Part shown: positions 33,795 to 43,207 of the stretch, one piece after another
How the letters are laid out: the number at the start of each line of letters is the position of its first letter
Position numbering within the stretch: the first letter of the stretch is position 1
NCBI RefSeq assembly: GCF_000383595.1
Contig: NZ_KB911581.1
Location: forward strand, 682,001-746,000
Direction: 5' to 3'
Origin: Streptomyces bottropensis ATCC 25435
GTDB taxonomy: Bacteria; Actinomycetota; Actinomycetes; Streptomycetales; Streptomycetaceae
DNA length: 64,000 nt
The notes under the pieces: model-generated
Databases searched by the model: none
What the model saw: only the letters and a program-made list of their open reading frames with translations
What the model was told of the DNA's origin: nothing
Program-made: the position numbers and the translations under genes

Positions 33795-35810
33795 ATGGAC
33801 GTGAAGCGATACTTCCGTGGGCCAGTCATGTGGATCGTGCTGGCCGTCCTTGCCGTGGTCGTGTTGATGCAGGTTGTCGGCTCGTCCGGCGGCTACAAGA
33901 CGGTGGACACCGGCCAGGTGGTCCAGGCGATCAATGACAACAAGGTCAAAGAAGCCAAACTGACCACCGGCGAAGAGCAGCTCCTGAAGGTGCAGCTCAA
34001 GGACGGCCAGAAGATCGAGGACAGCTCGAAGATCCAGGCGAGCTACATCGGCGATCAGGGCGTCACCCTCGCCAACACCCTGCAGGACAAGTTCCAGAAC
34101 AAGCAGATCCCCGACGGCTACACGGTCTCGCCGACCAAGCAGAACGCTTTCGTCGGCATCCTGCTGTCCCTGCTCCCCTTCGTCCTGATCGTGGTCGTCT
34201 TCCTGTTCCTGATGAACCAGATGCAGGGCGGCGGCTCCCGGGTCATGAACTTCGGGAAGTCCAAGGCCAAGCTCATCACCAAGGACACCCCGAAGACGAC
34301 CTTCTCGGACGTGGCGGGTGCGGACGAGGCCGTCGAGGAACTCCACGAGATCAAGGAGTTCCTCCAGGAGCCGGCCAAGTTCCAGGCCGTCGGCGCCAAG
34401 ATCCCCAAGGGCGTGCTGCTCTACGGCCCGCCCGGTACGGGCAAGACGCTGCTGGCGCGCGCCGTCGCGGGCGAGGCGGGCGTCCCCTTCTACTCGATCT
34501 CCGGTTCCGACTTCGTCGAGATGTTCGTCGGTGTCGGTGCCTCCCGGGTCCGTGACCTCTTCGAGCAGGCCAAGGCGAACGCCCCGGCGATCGTCTTCGT
34601 CGACGAGATCGACGCGGTCGGCCGCCATCGCGGCGCCGGCCTCGGCGGTGGTCACGACGAGCGCGAGCAGACGCTGAACCAGCTGCTCGTCGAGATGGAC
34701 GGCTTCGACGTCAAGGGCGGCGTGATCCTCATCGCCGCGACGAACCGCCCGGACATCCTCGACCCGGCGCTGCTGCGTCCGGGCCGCTTCGACCGCCAGA
34801 TCGCCGTCGACCGCCCGGACATGCAGGGCCGTCTGGAGATTCTCAAGGTCCACCAGAAGGGCAAGCCGGTCGCGCCCGACGTCGACCTCGGCGCCGTCGC
34901 CCGCCGCACCCCCGGCATGACGGGTGCCGATCTCTCCAACGTCCTGAACGAGGCCGCGCTCCTGACGGCCCGCAGCGACAAGAAGCTGATCGACAACCAC
35001 ATGCTGGACGAGGCGATCGACCGTGTGATCGCGGGCCCGCAGAAGCGGACCCGGATCATGTCGGACAAGGAGAAGAAGATCACCGCGTACCACGAGGGCG
35101 GTCACGCCCTGGTCGCGGCGGCCTCACCGAACTCCGACCCCGTCCACAAGATCACCATCCTGTCCCGGGGCCGCGCCCTCGGCTACACGATGGTCCTGCC
35201 GGACGAGGACAGGTACTCGACCACCCGTAACGAGATGCTCGACCAGCTCGGCTACATGATGGGTGGCCGCGCCGCCGAGGAACTGGTCTTCCACGACCCG
35301 ACCACCGGCGCCTCGAACGACATCGAGAAGGCCACCAGCCTGGCCCGCGCGATGGTCACCCAGTACGGCATGACCGAGCGTCTCGGTGCCATCAAGTTCG
35401 GCGGCGACAACAGCGAGCCGTTCCTCGGACGTGAGATGGCTCACCAGCGCGACTACTCGGAAGAGGTCGCCGCGCTCGTGGACGAAGAGGTCAAGAAGCT
35501 CATCGAGAACGCGCACAACGAGGCCTGGGAGATCCTGGTCGAGAACCGCGACGTCCTCGACAACCTGGTGCTGCAGCTGCTGGAGAAGGAGACGCTGGGC
35601 AAGGAGCAGATCGCCGAGATCTTCGCCCCCATCGTCAAGCGTCCGCCCCGGCCCGCCTGGACCGGCTCCTCCCGCCGCACCCCCTCCACCCGTCCGCCGG
35701 TCCTCTCCCCCCGGGAGCTGGCACTGACGAACGGCGCGAACGGCGCGACGCCGGCGATCACCACCAAGGCGCCCGTCGACGCGACTCCGGAGGAGAACGC
35801 GGAGAGCTGA
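33795..35810 (+). CDS. ftsH: ATP-dependent zinc metalloprotease FtsH
   Basis: 671 residues. Membrane-anchored AAA+ protease that degrades misfolded membrane and regulatory proteins. Two membrane helices ([38 protein letters not shown]) flank an extracytoplasmic domain. AAA+ part: Walker A GPPGTGKT, Walker [29 protein letters not shown]. Protease zinc site HEGGH. ATG 33795 ([10 protein letters not shown]) begins the conserved sequence; ATG 33759 would add 12 residues. Neither has a good ribosome-binding site. Confidence 0.96.
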   Translation: MDVKRYFRGPVMWIVLAVLAVVVLMQVVGSSGGYKTVDTGQVVQAINDNKVKEAKLTTGEEQLLKVQLKDGQKIEDSSKIQASYIGDQGVTLANTLQDKFQNKQIPDGYTVSPTKQNAFVGILLSLLPFVLIVVVFLFLMNQMQGGGSRVMNFGKSKAKLITKDTPKTTFSDVAGADEAVEELHEIKEFLQEPAKFQAVGAKIPKGVLLYGPPGTGKTLLARAVAGEAGVPFYSISGSDFVEMFVGVGASRVRDLFEQAKANAPAIVFVDEIDAVGRHRGAGLGGGHDEREQTLNQLLVEMDGFDVKGGVILIAATNRPDILDPALLRPGRFDRQIAVDRPDMQGRLEILKVHQKGKPVAPDVDLGAVARRTPGMTGADLSNVLNEAALLTARSDKKLIDNHMLDEAIDRVIAGPQKRTRIMSDKEKKITAYHEGGHALVAAASPNSDPVHKITILSRGRALGYTMVLPDEDRYSTTRNEMLDQLGYMMGGRAAEELVFHDPTTGASNDIEKATSLARAMVTQYGMTERLGAIKFGGDNSEPFLGREMAHQRDYSEEVAALVDEEVKKLIENAHNEAWEILVENRDVLDNLVLQLLEKETLGKEQIAEIFAPIVKRPPRPAWTGSSRRTPSTRPPVLSPRELALTNGANGATPAITTKAPVDATPEENAES

Positions 35811-35887
35811 CGCCCCATCGGCGAGAACCGGCCACCCTGGGAGCCTCGGCTCCCGGCCCCGGCCGCCTCGCCAGGCCCGGAATGGAT

Positions 35888-35928
35888 GCCGTGCCCCCCA
35901 GGTTCTAGCCTGGGGGGCACGGCCTTTT
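35888..35928 (+). terminator. Intrinsic terminator after ftsH
   Basis: 15-bp perfect stem (35888-35902 with 35909-35923; left arm GCCGTGCCCCCCAGG), 6-nt loop and CTTTT. Textbook structure, 78 nt after the ftsH stop; it isolates folE. Confidence 0.95.
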
Positions 35929-36002
35929 CGTATGACCGGGACATGGCCGAAAAATGAGACGCGTGGCCGTGCGCGTCGTCAGGCTCAGGAGCGAGGCACG
36001 AC

Positions 36003-36608
36003 ATGACCGACCCCGTGACGCTGGACGGTGGGGGCGCCATCGGCGAGTTCGACGAGAAGCGCGCCGAGAACGCCGTACGGGAGCTGCTGATCGCGGTCGG
36101 CGAGGATCCCGACCGGGAAGGGCTCAGGGAGACCCCGGCGCGGGTGGCGCGGGCGTACCGGGAGATATTCGCGGGCCTGTGGCAGCAGCCCGAGGGCGTG
36201 CTGACCACGACCTTCGACCTCGGACACGACGAGATGGTCCTGGTGAAGGACATCGAGGTCTACAGCACCTGTGAACACCATCTGGTCCCCTTCCGCGGTG
36301 TCGCGCACGTCGGGTACATCCCGTCCACCAGCGGAAAGATCACCGGCCTGTCGAAGCTGGCGCGGCTGGTGGACGTCTACGCCCGGCGGCCCCAGGTGCA
36401 GGAGCGGATGACGACGCAGATCGCCGACTCGCTGATGGAGATCCTGGAGCCGCGCGGGGTCATCGTGGTCGTGGAGTGCGAGCACATGTGCATGTCGATG
36501 CGGGGCATCCGCAAGCCCGGCGCGAAGACCATCACGTCGGCCGTGCGCGGCCAGCTGCGGGACGCGGCCACCCGCAACGAGGCGATGAGCCTCATCATGG
36601 CCCGCTGA
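36003..36608 (+). CDS. folE: GTP cyclohydrolase I
   Basis: 201 residues. First step of folate synthesis: GTP to 7,8-dihydroneopterin triphosphate. Zinc/active-site motifs [12 protein letters not shown] and [26 protein letters not shown], plus [21 protein letters not shown], are complete. ATG 36003 follows AGGAG. The other folate genes (folK, folB, folP) are just downstream on the opposite strand. Confidence 0.97.
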   Translation: MTDPVTLDGGGAIGEFDEKRAENAVRELLIAVGEDPDREGLRETPARVARAYREIFAGLWQQPEGVLTTTFDLGHDEMVLVKDIEVYSTCEHHLVPFRGVAHVGYIPSTSGKITGLSKLARLVDVYARRPQVQERMTTQIADSLMEILEPRGVIVVVECEHMCMSMRGIRKPGAKTITSAVRGQLRDAATRNEAMSLIMAR

Positions 36609-36635
36609 CCTCCCCCCGCGCGTGCGGGCGGGCCG

Positions 36636-37121
36636 CTACGTGGCGCGGGCCGCGCCGCCACCCGTGTCGTCGTCCTCCGGGAGCTTGCAGACACGCTCCA
36701 GGAAGAAGGCGGCCACTATGACGGCGATGCCCGCGAGGACGGAGAACCCGGCGTAGATGGCCTGGTCGCGACGGGCCGGGACCTCCAGGTACTCCAGGAG
36801 GAAGATCCCGACGCCGCCGTACATCCCGGCGACGAGCGCGGCGACGAGGGCGCTGGCCTGGCCGAAGACGACCGCGCGGGCGGCCATCAGGGGCTCCACG
36901 CCCTTGGCGTCCGGCCGGCGCTCCCGCTGGGCCTTGAGCCGGTTGCGCAGGGACACCGCGGTGGCCGTCAGGACGGTGGCGATCAGGGCGAGCACGATGG
37001 GCGCGGCCAGCGGGACGCTCGGCAGGGTGTCCACCGAGCTCCACAGCCGGGCCCCGGCCCAGGACAGCACCCCCGCGACGACGAACACCGCGGCCAGCGT
37101 CCTGATGCGCAGCTCTTTCAC
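36636..37121 (-). CDS. DUF3180 membrane protein
   Basis: 161 residues with four membrane helices (LAAVFVVAGVLSWAGARLW; PLAAPIVLALIATVLTATAV; AVVFGQASALVAALVAGMYGGVGIFLL; AIYAGFSVLAGIAVIVAAFFL). DUF3180 is regularly found after folK in actinobacteria; function unknown. GTG 37121 follows AAGGGG at 5 nt. Confidence 0.85.
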   Translation of the reverse strand: MKELRIRTLAAVFVVAGVLSWAGARLWSSVDTLPSVPLAAPIVLALIATVLTATAVSLRNRLKAQRERRPDAKGVEPLMAARAVVFGQASALVAALVAGMYGGVGIFLLEYLEVPARRDQAIYAGFSVLAGIAVIVAAFFLERVCKLPEDDDTGGGAARAT

Positions 37122-37189
37122 GATGCCCCTTCGACGAGCCCGGTGGTCCACGGTGTCGGGGATGATCCCGACCCGGTAGACCTTAACGA

Positions 37190-37801
37190 CTACGCGGGCA
37201 GGTGGAGTTCCAGGTCGGCGCGGGGCGTCACGCCCTCGCGGGTGACGTCGTCCAGGAGCAGGGCGACCGGGCCGCGGCCGACGAGCCGGGCCTCCGGGTC
37301 GACGTCGTGCCAGGGGGCGAGGACGAAGGCCCGTTCGTGTGCGCGCGGATGCGGCAGGGTGAGCAGCGGATCGTCGGAGACGACGTCCGCGTACGCCACG
37401 ATGTCGACGTCCAGCGTGCGCGGGCCCCAGCGCTCGTCCCGCACCCGGTGGAAGGCCTCCTCGACGGCCTGGGCGCGCTCCAGCAGCGAGGAGGGCGGCA
37501 GGGTGGTCTTCAGGACGACGACCGCGTTGAAGTACGAGGGCTGGCTGCCCGGCGCCACCCCCCAGGGCTCGGTCTCGTACACCGGCGAGACGGCCTTGAC
37601 GCGTACGCCCGGTGTGTCCTCCAGCGCGTCGATCGCGCCCTGGATGTTCTCCAGCCGGTTGCCCAGGTTCGAACCGAGGGAGAGCACCGCCCGGCGGGGG
37701 TTGTGCAGGGTCGTGTCGGCCTCGTCCACCTTCTGTACGACGGAGGCGGGCACCGGCTGTACGGTCGGGTCGCTGTGACCCGCGGCGAAGAACGCGGTCA
37801 T
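37190..37801 (-). CDS. folK: 2-amino-4-hydroxy-6-hydroxymethyldihydropteridine pyrophosphokinase
   Basis: 203 residues. Pyrophosphorylates 6-hydroxymethyl-dihydropterin. Motifs VLSLGSNLGNRLENI, SPVYETEPWG, and ERWGPRTLDVDIVAYADV with LPHPRAHERAFVLAPW are canonical. A 35-residue N-terminal extension precedes the fold. The ATG overlaps the folB stop (ATGA). Confidence 0.96.
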   Translation of the reverse strand: MTAFFAAGHSDPTVQPVPASVVQKVDEADTTLHNPRRAVLSLGSNLGNRLENIQGAIDALEDTPGVRVKAVSPVYETEPWGVAPGSQPSYFNAVVVLKTTLPPSSLLERAQAVEEAFHRVRDERWGPRTLDVDIVAYADVVSDDPLLTLPHPRAHERAFVLAPWHDVDPEARLVGRGPVALLLDDVTREGVTPRADLELHLPA

Positions 37802-38157
37802 ACTCGGCTCCGGGTGATGGTGACGGTCACGTCGTCGAAGGGGACGGTGATCGGCGCGTTCGGCTTGTGGACGGCGACCTCGACCTCCTGGACCCCGTCG
37901 TGCGCCAGGCACGCCCGGGCGATCCGCTCGGCGAGCGTCTCGATGAGGTTCACCGGCTCGCCCTCCACGAGGGCGACGACCTCCTCCGCCACGATCCCGT
38001 AGTGCACGGTCTTCGCCAGGTCGTCGTCGGCAGCGGCCGGCCGGGTGTCCAGGCCGAGCGTGAGGTCCACCACGAAGGTCTGGCCCTCCTCACGCTCGTG
38101 CGGGAACACCCCGTGGTGTCCGCGGGCCCTGAGGCCCCGCAACGCGACACGATCCAC
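37798..38157 (-). CDS. folB: Dihydroneopterin aldolase
   Basis: 119 residues. Converts dihydroneopterin to 6-hydroxymethyl-dihydropterin. Typical VALRGLRARGHHGVFPHEREEGQ, HYGIVAEEVVALVEGEPVNLIETLAERIA and the lysine in VAVHKPNAPI. GTG 38157 is used because GCAGGA is 9 nt upstream; GTG 38166 abuts it. Coupled to folK. Confidence 0.96.
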   Translation of the reverse strand: MDRVALRGLRARGHHGVFPHEREEGQTFVVDLTLGLDTRPAAADDDLAKTVHYGIVAEEVVALVEGEPVNLIETLAERIARACLAHDGVQEVEVAVHKPNAPITVPFDDVTVTITRSRV

Positions 38158-38306
38158 GCGAATCACTCCTGCAGTCGTCGGGAGCGGCCGATGCCACCCG
38201 TGTCGTCCGTGTCCTCGTGCGCGCTCGGCGCACCGGCCACCGTCGAATCTACCTGCGAGCCACGACAACCCTCACGCACGCGGGCCCGGGTGGACCGCCT
38301 ACCCCG

Positions 38307-38816
38307 TCAGGACGGTGTGTCCTCGCTCTCGTCCTCATCGGATTCGGTCAGCACCGGGGAGCCGTGGTGCGACCAGAGCTTCCAGCCGTCGGACGTGCGG
38401 CGGAACACGTTCGTGGCCACCACCAGCTGTCCCACGAGCGGCCCCAGCTCGTCACTGCCGTCCGGCGCCGGCCCGCCGCTCAGGATGTTCTCGGTGCAGG
38501 TGACGAGCGCGGTGTCCCCGGTGACCGACACATGCACGTCGGTGAGGAAGAACTGGATGTACTCCGTGTTCGCCATGATCAGCGCGTACGACCGCAGCAC
38601 CTCGCCGCGCCCGGTCAGGACGGGCCAGCCGGGGTGCACGCAGGAGATCACGCCCGTCTCGGCGGGGTCGTGGTACTCCTCGTCCACGCCCACGCCCACG
38701 TCGGCGGGGGCCAGCCAGAGGGAGGAGAGCGTCTCGAAGTCGCCCTGTTCCATGGCCTCGTAGAAGGCCCGGTTGGCGAGTTCGACCTGTTCGACGTCGG
38801 TGTGGGGAGCGCTCAC
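38307..38816 (-). CDS. Nuclear transport factor 2-like (SnoaL) protein
   Basis: 169 residues, NTF2-like alpha+beta fold: ELANRAFYEAMEQGDFETLSSLW, CVHPGWPVLTGRGEVLRSYALIM, VTGDTALVTCTENIL, ATNVFRRTSDGWKLWSHHGSPV. Catalytic or ligand-binding role unknown. Its GTG overlaps the folP stop (GTGA), so it is co-translated with folP within the folate unit, 150 bp before folB. Confidence 0.85.
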   Translation of the reverse strand: MSAPHTDVEQVELANRAFYEAMEQGDFETLSSLWLAPADVGVGVDEEYHDPAETGVISCVHPGWPVLTGRGEVLRSYALIMANTEYIQFFLTDVHVSVTGDTALVTCTENILSGGPAPDGSDELGPLVGQLVVATNVFRRTSDGWKLWSHHGSPVLTESDEDESEDTPS

Positions 38817-39679
38817 CGCTCCCGGGCCCCTTCGATGGCGCGGGCCACGCGGACCGCGTCGGCGGTGGCGCGGACCTCGTGCACCCGGACCGCCCAGGCA
38901 CCCTGCTGGGCGGCCAGGGCCGACACGGCGGCGGTCGCGGCGTCCCGTTCGCGGGCGGGCGGCGGGGCGCCCTCCGGGCCGGCCAGGACCCGGCCGAGGA
39001 ACCGTTTGCGGGACGCGGCGACCAGCAGGGGGTGGCCGAGGCCGAGCAGCCGGTCGAGGTGGGCGAGGAGGGTGAGGTCGTGCTCGGCGTCCTTCGAGAA
39101 GCCGAGGCCGGGGTCGACGACAACGCGGTCCCGCGCGACACCGCCCTCCAGAACGGCGTCCACGCGCGCGCGCAGCTCCCGTGCCACCTCGGCGACGACG
39201 TCCTCGTAGACGCCCCTGACGTTGCCGCCCTCCAGGAAGCCCCGCCAGTGCATCACCACGAAGGGGGCCCCCGCGGCCGCCACCACCGGGATCATCGCGG
39301 GGTCGGCGAGGCCGCCGCTGACGTCGTTGACGAGGGCGGCGCCGGCGGCGAGGGCCTGCTCGGCGACGGAGGCGCGCATGGTGTCCACGGACACGGTGAC
39401 GCCCTCGGAGGCCAGCCCCCGCACGACGGGGATGACGCGTTTGAGTTCCTCGGCCTCGTCGACGCGGGCGGCACCGGGCCGGGTCGACTCACCGCCCACG
39501 TCCACCAGGTCCGCGCCCTCCGCGACCATGTGCAGGCCGTGCTTGATGGCCGCCGTGGTGTCGAACCAGCGGCCGCCGTCGGAGAACGAGTCGGGGGTGA
39601 CGTTGACGACCCCCATGACCGCGCAACGGTCCCACACGGGCATTCCGGCCACCTGACCGCGCCCGTTCTGCTTGCTCAT
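38813..39679 (-). CDS. folP: Dihydropteroate synthase
   Basis: 288 residues. Condenses dihydropterin pyrophosphate with p-aminobenzoate; the sulfonamide target. Motifs VMGVVNVTPDSFSDGGRWFD, DVGGESTRPGA, VDTMRASVAEQALAAGAALVNDVSGG, VVDPGLGFSKDAEHDL and the C-terminal RVHEVRATADAVRVA are complete. First gene of the folP-NTF2-folB-folK unit. Confidence 0.97.
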   Translation of the reverse strand: MSKQNGRGQVAGMPVWDRCAVMGVVNVTPDSFSDGGRWFDTTAAIKHGLHMVAEGADLVDVGGESTRPGAARVDEAEELKRVIPVVRGLASEGVTVSVDTMRASVAEQALAAGAALVNDVSGGLADPAMIPVVAAAGAPFVVMHWRGFLEGGNVRGVYEDVVAEVARELRARVDAVLEGGVARDRVVVDPGLGFSKDAEHDLTLLAHLDRLLGLGHPLLVAASRKRFLGRVLAGPEGAPPPARERDAATAAVSALAAQQGAWAVRVHEVRATADAVRVARAIEGARER

Positions 39680-39750
39680 GCGTCAAGCCTAGGCCCATGG
39701 CGCGGGGGGCCCTGCCCCGAGCCGGGGCCCCGGCGCCAGGTGACCGAGGT

Positions 39751-41631
39751 CTAGACGGCACGGACACTCTGTTCGCCGATGCCCTGGTCCGCCACCGTGT
39801 GCGCGCACGGCCGGCGGACCTTCGGGCGCAGGCGCAGCACAGAGGGAAGGGCGAGGTGGACGAAGCCCTCGGCCTGCATCGCGGCGAGGCCGATGCGCGG
39901 TAGGTCGCGGGAGGCGGCGTAGACGACGAAGCGCGGCACCCAGCGCGGGTTGAACTTCGCGTTGAACTTGTACAGCGACTCGATCTGGAACCAGCGGGAC
40001 AGGAAGACCAGCAGACCGCGCCAGGCGCGCAGCACCGGTCCCGCGCCGATCTTCTCGCCGCGGGCCAGGGCCGAACGGAACATCGCGAAGTTCAGGGAGA
40101 CCTGCTTCACGCCCAGCCGGGGAGCCGCCTGGAGGGCCGCGACGATGAGGAGTTCGTTCATGCCGGGGTCCGCCGAGCGGTCGCGGCGCATCAGGTCCAG
40201 GGAGGCGCCGTCGGGGCCCCAGGGCACGAAGTGGAGTACGGCCTTGAGGTCGCCGTACGCGCCGGGGACCTCGTCCGCCTTGTGCGCGGTGGCGATGAGG
40301 CAGTCGTCGTCGGCCGGGTCGCCGACGCGGCCGAGCGCCATCGAGAAGCCGCGTTCGGTGTCGGTGCCGCGCCAGTCCTCGGCGGCGCGGCGGATCCGCT
40401 CCAGCTCCGCCTCGCCGAGGTCACGGACGCGCCGGACCCGGGTCTCGTAACCGAGTCGCTCGATGCGCTTCACCATTTGACGCACGTTGCGCATCGCGCG
40501 TCCGGCGAGGGAGAAATCCGCGACGTCCACCACCGCCTCGTCGCCCAGTTCGAGGGCGTCGAGGCCGGTCTCGCGGGTCCACACCTCGGCGCCCGTCTCC
40601 GAACAGCCCATGACGGCCGGGGTCCAGGAGTGGGCCGTGGCCTCGTCCATGAAGCGTTCGATCGCGCCGGGCCAGGCCTCGACGTCGCCGATCGGGTCGC
40701 CGCTGGCCAGCATCACCCCGGAGACGACGCGGTAGGTGACCGCCGCCTTGCCGCTCGGGGAGAAGACGACCGCCTTGTCGCGGCGGAGCGCGAAGTGGCC
40801 GAGGGAGTCGCGGCCGCCGTGCCGGTCCAGCAGGGCGCGCAGCCGTACCTCGTCGTCGTCGGTGAGACGGGCCGCCGGGTGTTCGGGGCGGAATGCCAGG
40901 TAGACGGTGGTGATCGCGGTCAGCAGGCCGAGGGCGCCGAGCGAGAAGGCCACCGTCCAGGACGTGGTGCCGAGGTAGCCGACCGGACCCTCGAAGCCGA
41001 ACAGACCGTAGATGACGTGTTCGAGCCGGTCGGCGAGGCTCGGGTCGCCGACCATGCGCCCGGGGTGGGCGCTGACGACGAGCAGACCGAGGACGATCGA
41101 ACCGGCGCCCATCAGCACGAAGTTGGCGAGCGCCCGCCAGCGGCTGGTGGGGTCGGGCAGGGCGCGGAACTCGTCGCGGTGGCGCAGCAGGGGGACGAAC
41201 AGGGCGAGCGAGACGAGCACGCCGACGAGTGAGTGCCGATAGGTGAACTGGGCGAGCGCCCCGGCCGGCAGCAGCACCACGGCCGCCCGCCAGGCGCGCC
41301 GTTTGCGCCGGCGCAGACCGTGGGCGAGGAGCAGCAGCAGGACGCCCACGCTCAGCGAGAGGGCCGCCGCGAACGGGCCGAGGGCGCCCGGGAGCACCTC
41401 GGCCAGTGTGTGCATACGGCTGTTCCGGAAACGCGGGAACACGCCCGCGGCGATGTCCAGCAGCCCGACGAGCGTGCAGGCCCTGGCGACCAGGGCGGGC
41501 ACGGCCTCGGGGCGCGGCCCGCGCAGCGCGCCGCGCACGGCGCCGTATCCGCGCCCTACGGCGCCGGCCGGGAGTCGGTCCGAGCGGACCGGAACCTCGC
41601 CCGACATTTCCCCATCTGTCCTGACAGACAT
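39751..41631 (-). CDS. MprF-like lysyl-phosphatidylglycerol synthase (DUF2156)
   Basis: About 626 residues. Five to seven membrane helices in the first 270 residues, then a soluble DUF2156/GNAT-like domain (AVVFSPSGKAAVTYRVVSGVMLASGDPIGD; MRNVRQMVKRIERLGYETRVRRVRDL; FNAKFNPRWVPRFVVYASRDLP region). This layout fits phosphatidylglycerol lysyltransferases that add lysine from Lys-tRNA to lipid. It lacks the large flippase half of full MprF. ATG 41631 preferred; ATG 41607 and 41682 are in frame. Confidence 0.82.
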   Translation of the reverse strand: MSVRTDGEMSGEVPVRSDRLPAGAVGRGYGAVRGALRGPRPEAVPALVARACTLVGLLDIAAGVFPRFRNSRMHTLAEVLPGALGPFAAALSLSVGVLLLLLAHGLRRRKRRAWRAAVVLLPAGALAQFTYRHSLVGVLVSLALFVPLLRHRDEFRALPDPTSRWRALANFVLMGAGSIVLGLLVVSAHPGRMVGDPSLADRLEHVIYGLFGFEGPVGYLGTTSWTVAFSLGALGLLTAITTVYLAFRPEHPAARLTDDDEVRLRALLDRHGGRDSLGHFALRRDKAVVFSPSGKAAVTYRVVSGVMLASGDPIGDVEAWPGAIERFMDEATAHSWTPAVMGCSETGAEVWTRETGLDALELGDEAVVDVADFSLAGRAMRNVRQMVKRIERLGYETRVRRVRDLGEAELERIRRAAEDWRGTDTERGFSMALGRVGDPADDDCLIATAHKADEVPGAYGDLKAVLHFVPWGPDGASLDLMRRDRSADPGMNELLIVAALQAAPRLGVKQVSLNFAMFRSALARGEKIGAGPVLRAWRGLLVFLSRWFQIESLYKFNAKFNPRWVPRFVVYAASRDLPRIGLAAMQAEGFVHLALPSVLRLRPKVRRPCAHTVADQGIGEQSVRAV

Positions 41632-41800
41632 CGCATCCCGTTGTTCCGCGAGTGAGCTTGGATCCGGTGCCTTTTCCGGCATCCGGCGACATTGCGCCCT
41701 CTAGGACGGTGCCTTGGCGAGGGAGGTTCACTCTCCAACGGAAAGCTGAACCCAAGGACAAGGAAAGACAAGGAAAGAAAGGGCGGCGAGAGACAACCCG

Positions 41801-42925
41801 ATGGGTCTCACGAGCGACAACGTCCTGGTCCTGGCGGTTCTGTCCGCCGTGCTGCTGTTCGCCGGCACGGTGTGGCTGTGGCCGAGACTGGCCCGCCACG
41901 GCTGGCGGGCGGTCGGCGGCCGGATCGCCGTCCTGCTGGCCACACAGGCCGCGCTCTTCGCCTCGGTCGGCCTCGTCGCGAACCAGGCCTTCGGGTTCTA
42001 CGCCAGCTGGGCCGACCTCCTGGGCCGGGAGAGCGGACAGGGTGTGGTCGTCGACCACGACGGCGCCGACACCGGCGGACCGCTGCGGGTCGTCGACACC
42101 CAGCCGCTGAACGGGACCGGGGGCGAGCGCCCCCAGGTCGGCGGCCAGATCCAGAAGGTCGAGATCGTCGGCCGTACGACCCGGATCGCGACCCCGGCGT
42201 ACGTGTACCTGCCGCCGGAGTACTTCCAGGCGCGGTACCGCTCCCGGACCTTCCCCGCCGCCGTCGTCCTCACCGGCTACCCCGGCACCGCCGAGGCGCT
42301 CGTCCAGGGACTCCACTATCCGCGGACGGCCCGTGGGCTGGCCCGCGAGGGCACGGCGCAGCCGATGATCCTCATCATGCTGCGGCCGACCGTGGCGCCG
42401 CCGCGCGACACCGAGTGCGTGGACGTGCCGGGGGGACCGCGGACCGAGTCGTTCTTCGCGCGGGACCTGCCGGACGCCGTGGGCCACCACTACAGGGTGG
42501 GGAAGAGGCCGGGGAGTTGGGGGATCGTCGGCGACTCGACCGGCGGTTACTGTGCGCTGAAACTGGCCATGCACCACCCTCGGATGTACGCCGCCGGGGC
42601 GGGTCTCTCGCCGTACTACAAGGCGCCGAGCGACCCGACGACCGGTGATCTCTTCCACGGCGACAAGACGTTGCGGAACGAGGCGGATCTCTTCTGGTAT
42701 CTCGCGCACCGACCGGCGCCGGACACCTCTCTGCTGGTCACCAGCAGCAAACAGGGAGAGACCAACTACAAGGACACGCTGAAGTTCATCGAGTCGGTGG
42801 AGGAGAAGAAGCCGACGCGGATCTCGTCGATCATCCTCGACAGCGGCGGGCACAACTTCAACACGTGGCGGCGGGAGATCCCGGCGACCCTGCAGTGGCT
42901 CAGCGGACGGCTGAGCGACCGGTGA
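41801..42925 (+). CDS. Membrane-anchored alpha/beta-hydrolase (esterase D/Ag85-like)
   Basis: 374 residues. Two or three N-terminal helices (VLVLAVLSAVLLFAGTVWLW; IAVLLATQAALFASVGLVAN), then an esterase domain: AYVYLPPEYF, VVLTGYPGT, nucleophile elbow GDSTGGYCALKLA, and a late His in DSGGHNFNTWRREIP. The GHNFNTW motif places it with the putative esterase/antigen-85 group, exposed outside the membrane. The leader (41745-41800) is purine-rich with a repeated GACAAGGAAA. Confidence 0.87.
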   Translation: MGLTSDNVLVLAVLSAVLLFAGTVWLWPRLARHGWRAVGGRIAVLLATQAALFASVGLVANQAFGFYASWADLLGRESGQGVVVDHDGADTGGPLRVVDTQPLNGTGGERPQVGGQIQKVEIVGRTTRIATPAYVYLPPEYFQARYRSRTFPAAVVLTGYPGTAEALVQGLHYPRTARGLAREGTAQPMILIMLRPTVAPPRDTECVDVPGGPRTESFFARDLPDAVGHHYRVGKRPGSWGIVGDSTGGYCALKLAMHHPRMYAAGAGLSPYYKAPSDPTTGDLFHGDKTLRNEADLFWYLAHRPAPDTSLLVTSSKQGETNYKDTLKFIESVEEKKPTRISSIILDSGGHNFNTWRREIPATLQWLSGRLSDR

Positions 42926-43207
42926 GGGGCATGCGGGCCGCGGTGCGCAGATGTCGGAGAGGTGACGACAAGGGGGCGGACGGGGTCCTCGGCAATTCGC
43001 CGGAATTCACCGGCCGCGGGGGAGAAGCAGATGTGGCCAAGGCGTATCCGGATTCAATGAGGTTGATCCAACGGCGGAGTCGCCGGTGAGCGCATTGGTG
43101 CACCGGCGGTGAGGAAGCTTGTGAGGGCTTGTGAGAGCTGAGAGAGGCGGCTGAGTTTTTACGGCCCGGGGCACCATCATTCGCCTACGCGCGGTAAGTT
43201 TCTGGCC
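42926..43207. other. 282-bp intergenic region with a hairpin and a promoter
   Basis: CGCCGGTG (43081-43088) pairs with CACCGGCG (43101-43108). TAAGTT at 43195-43200 lies 7 nt before ATG 43208, a leaderless-type promoter for the next gene. No coding sequence is convincing here. Confidence 0.5.

Noticed and set aside
37668..37682. GGTTCGAACC-like T-loop of a possible tRNA
   Set aside because: Lies within the folK coding frame and no acceptor or anticodon stems can be folded around it.
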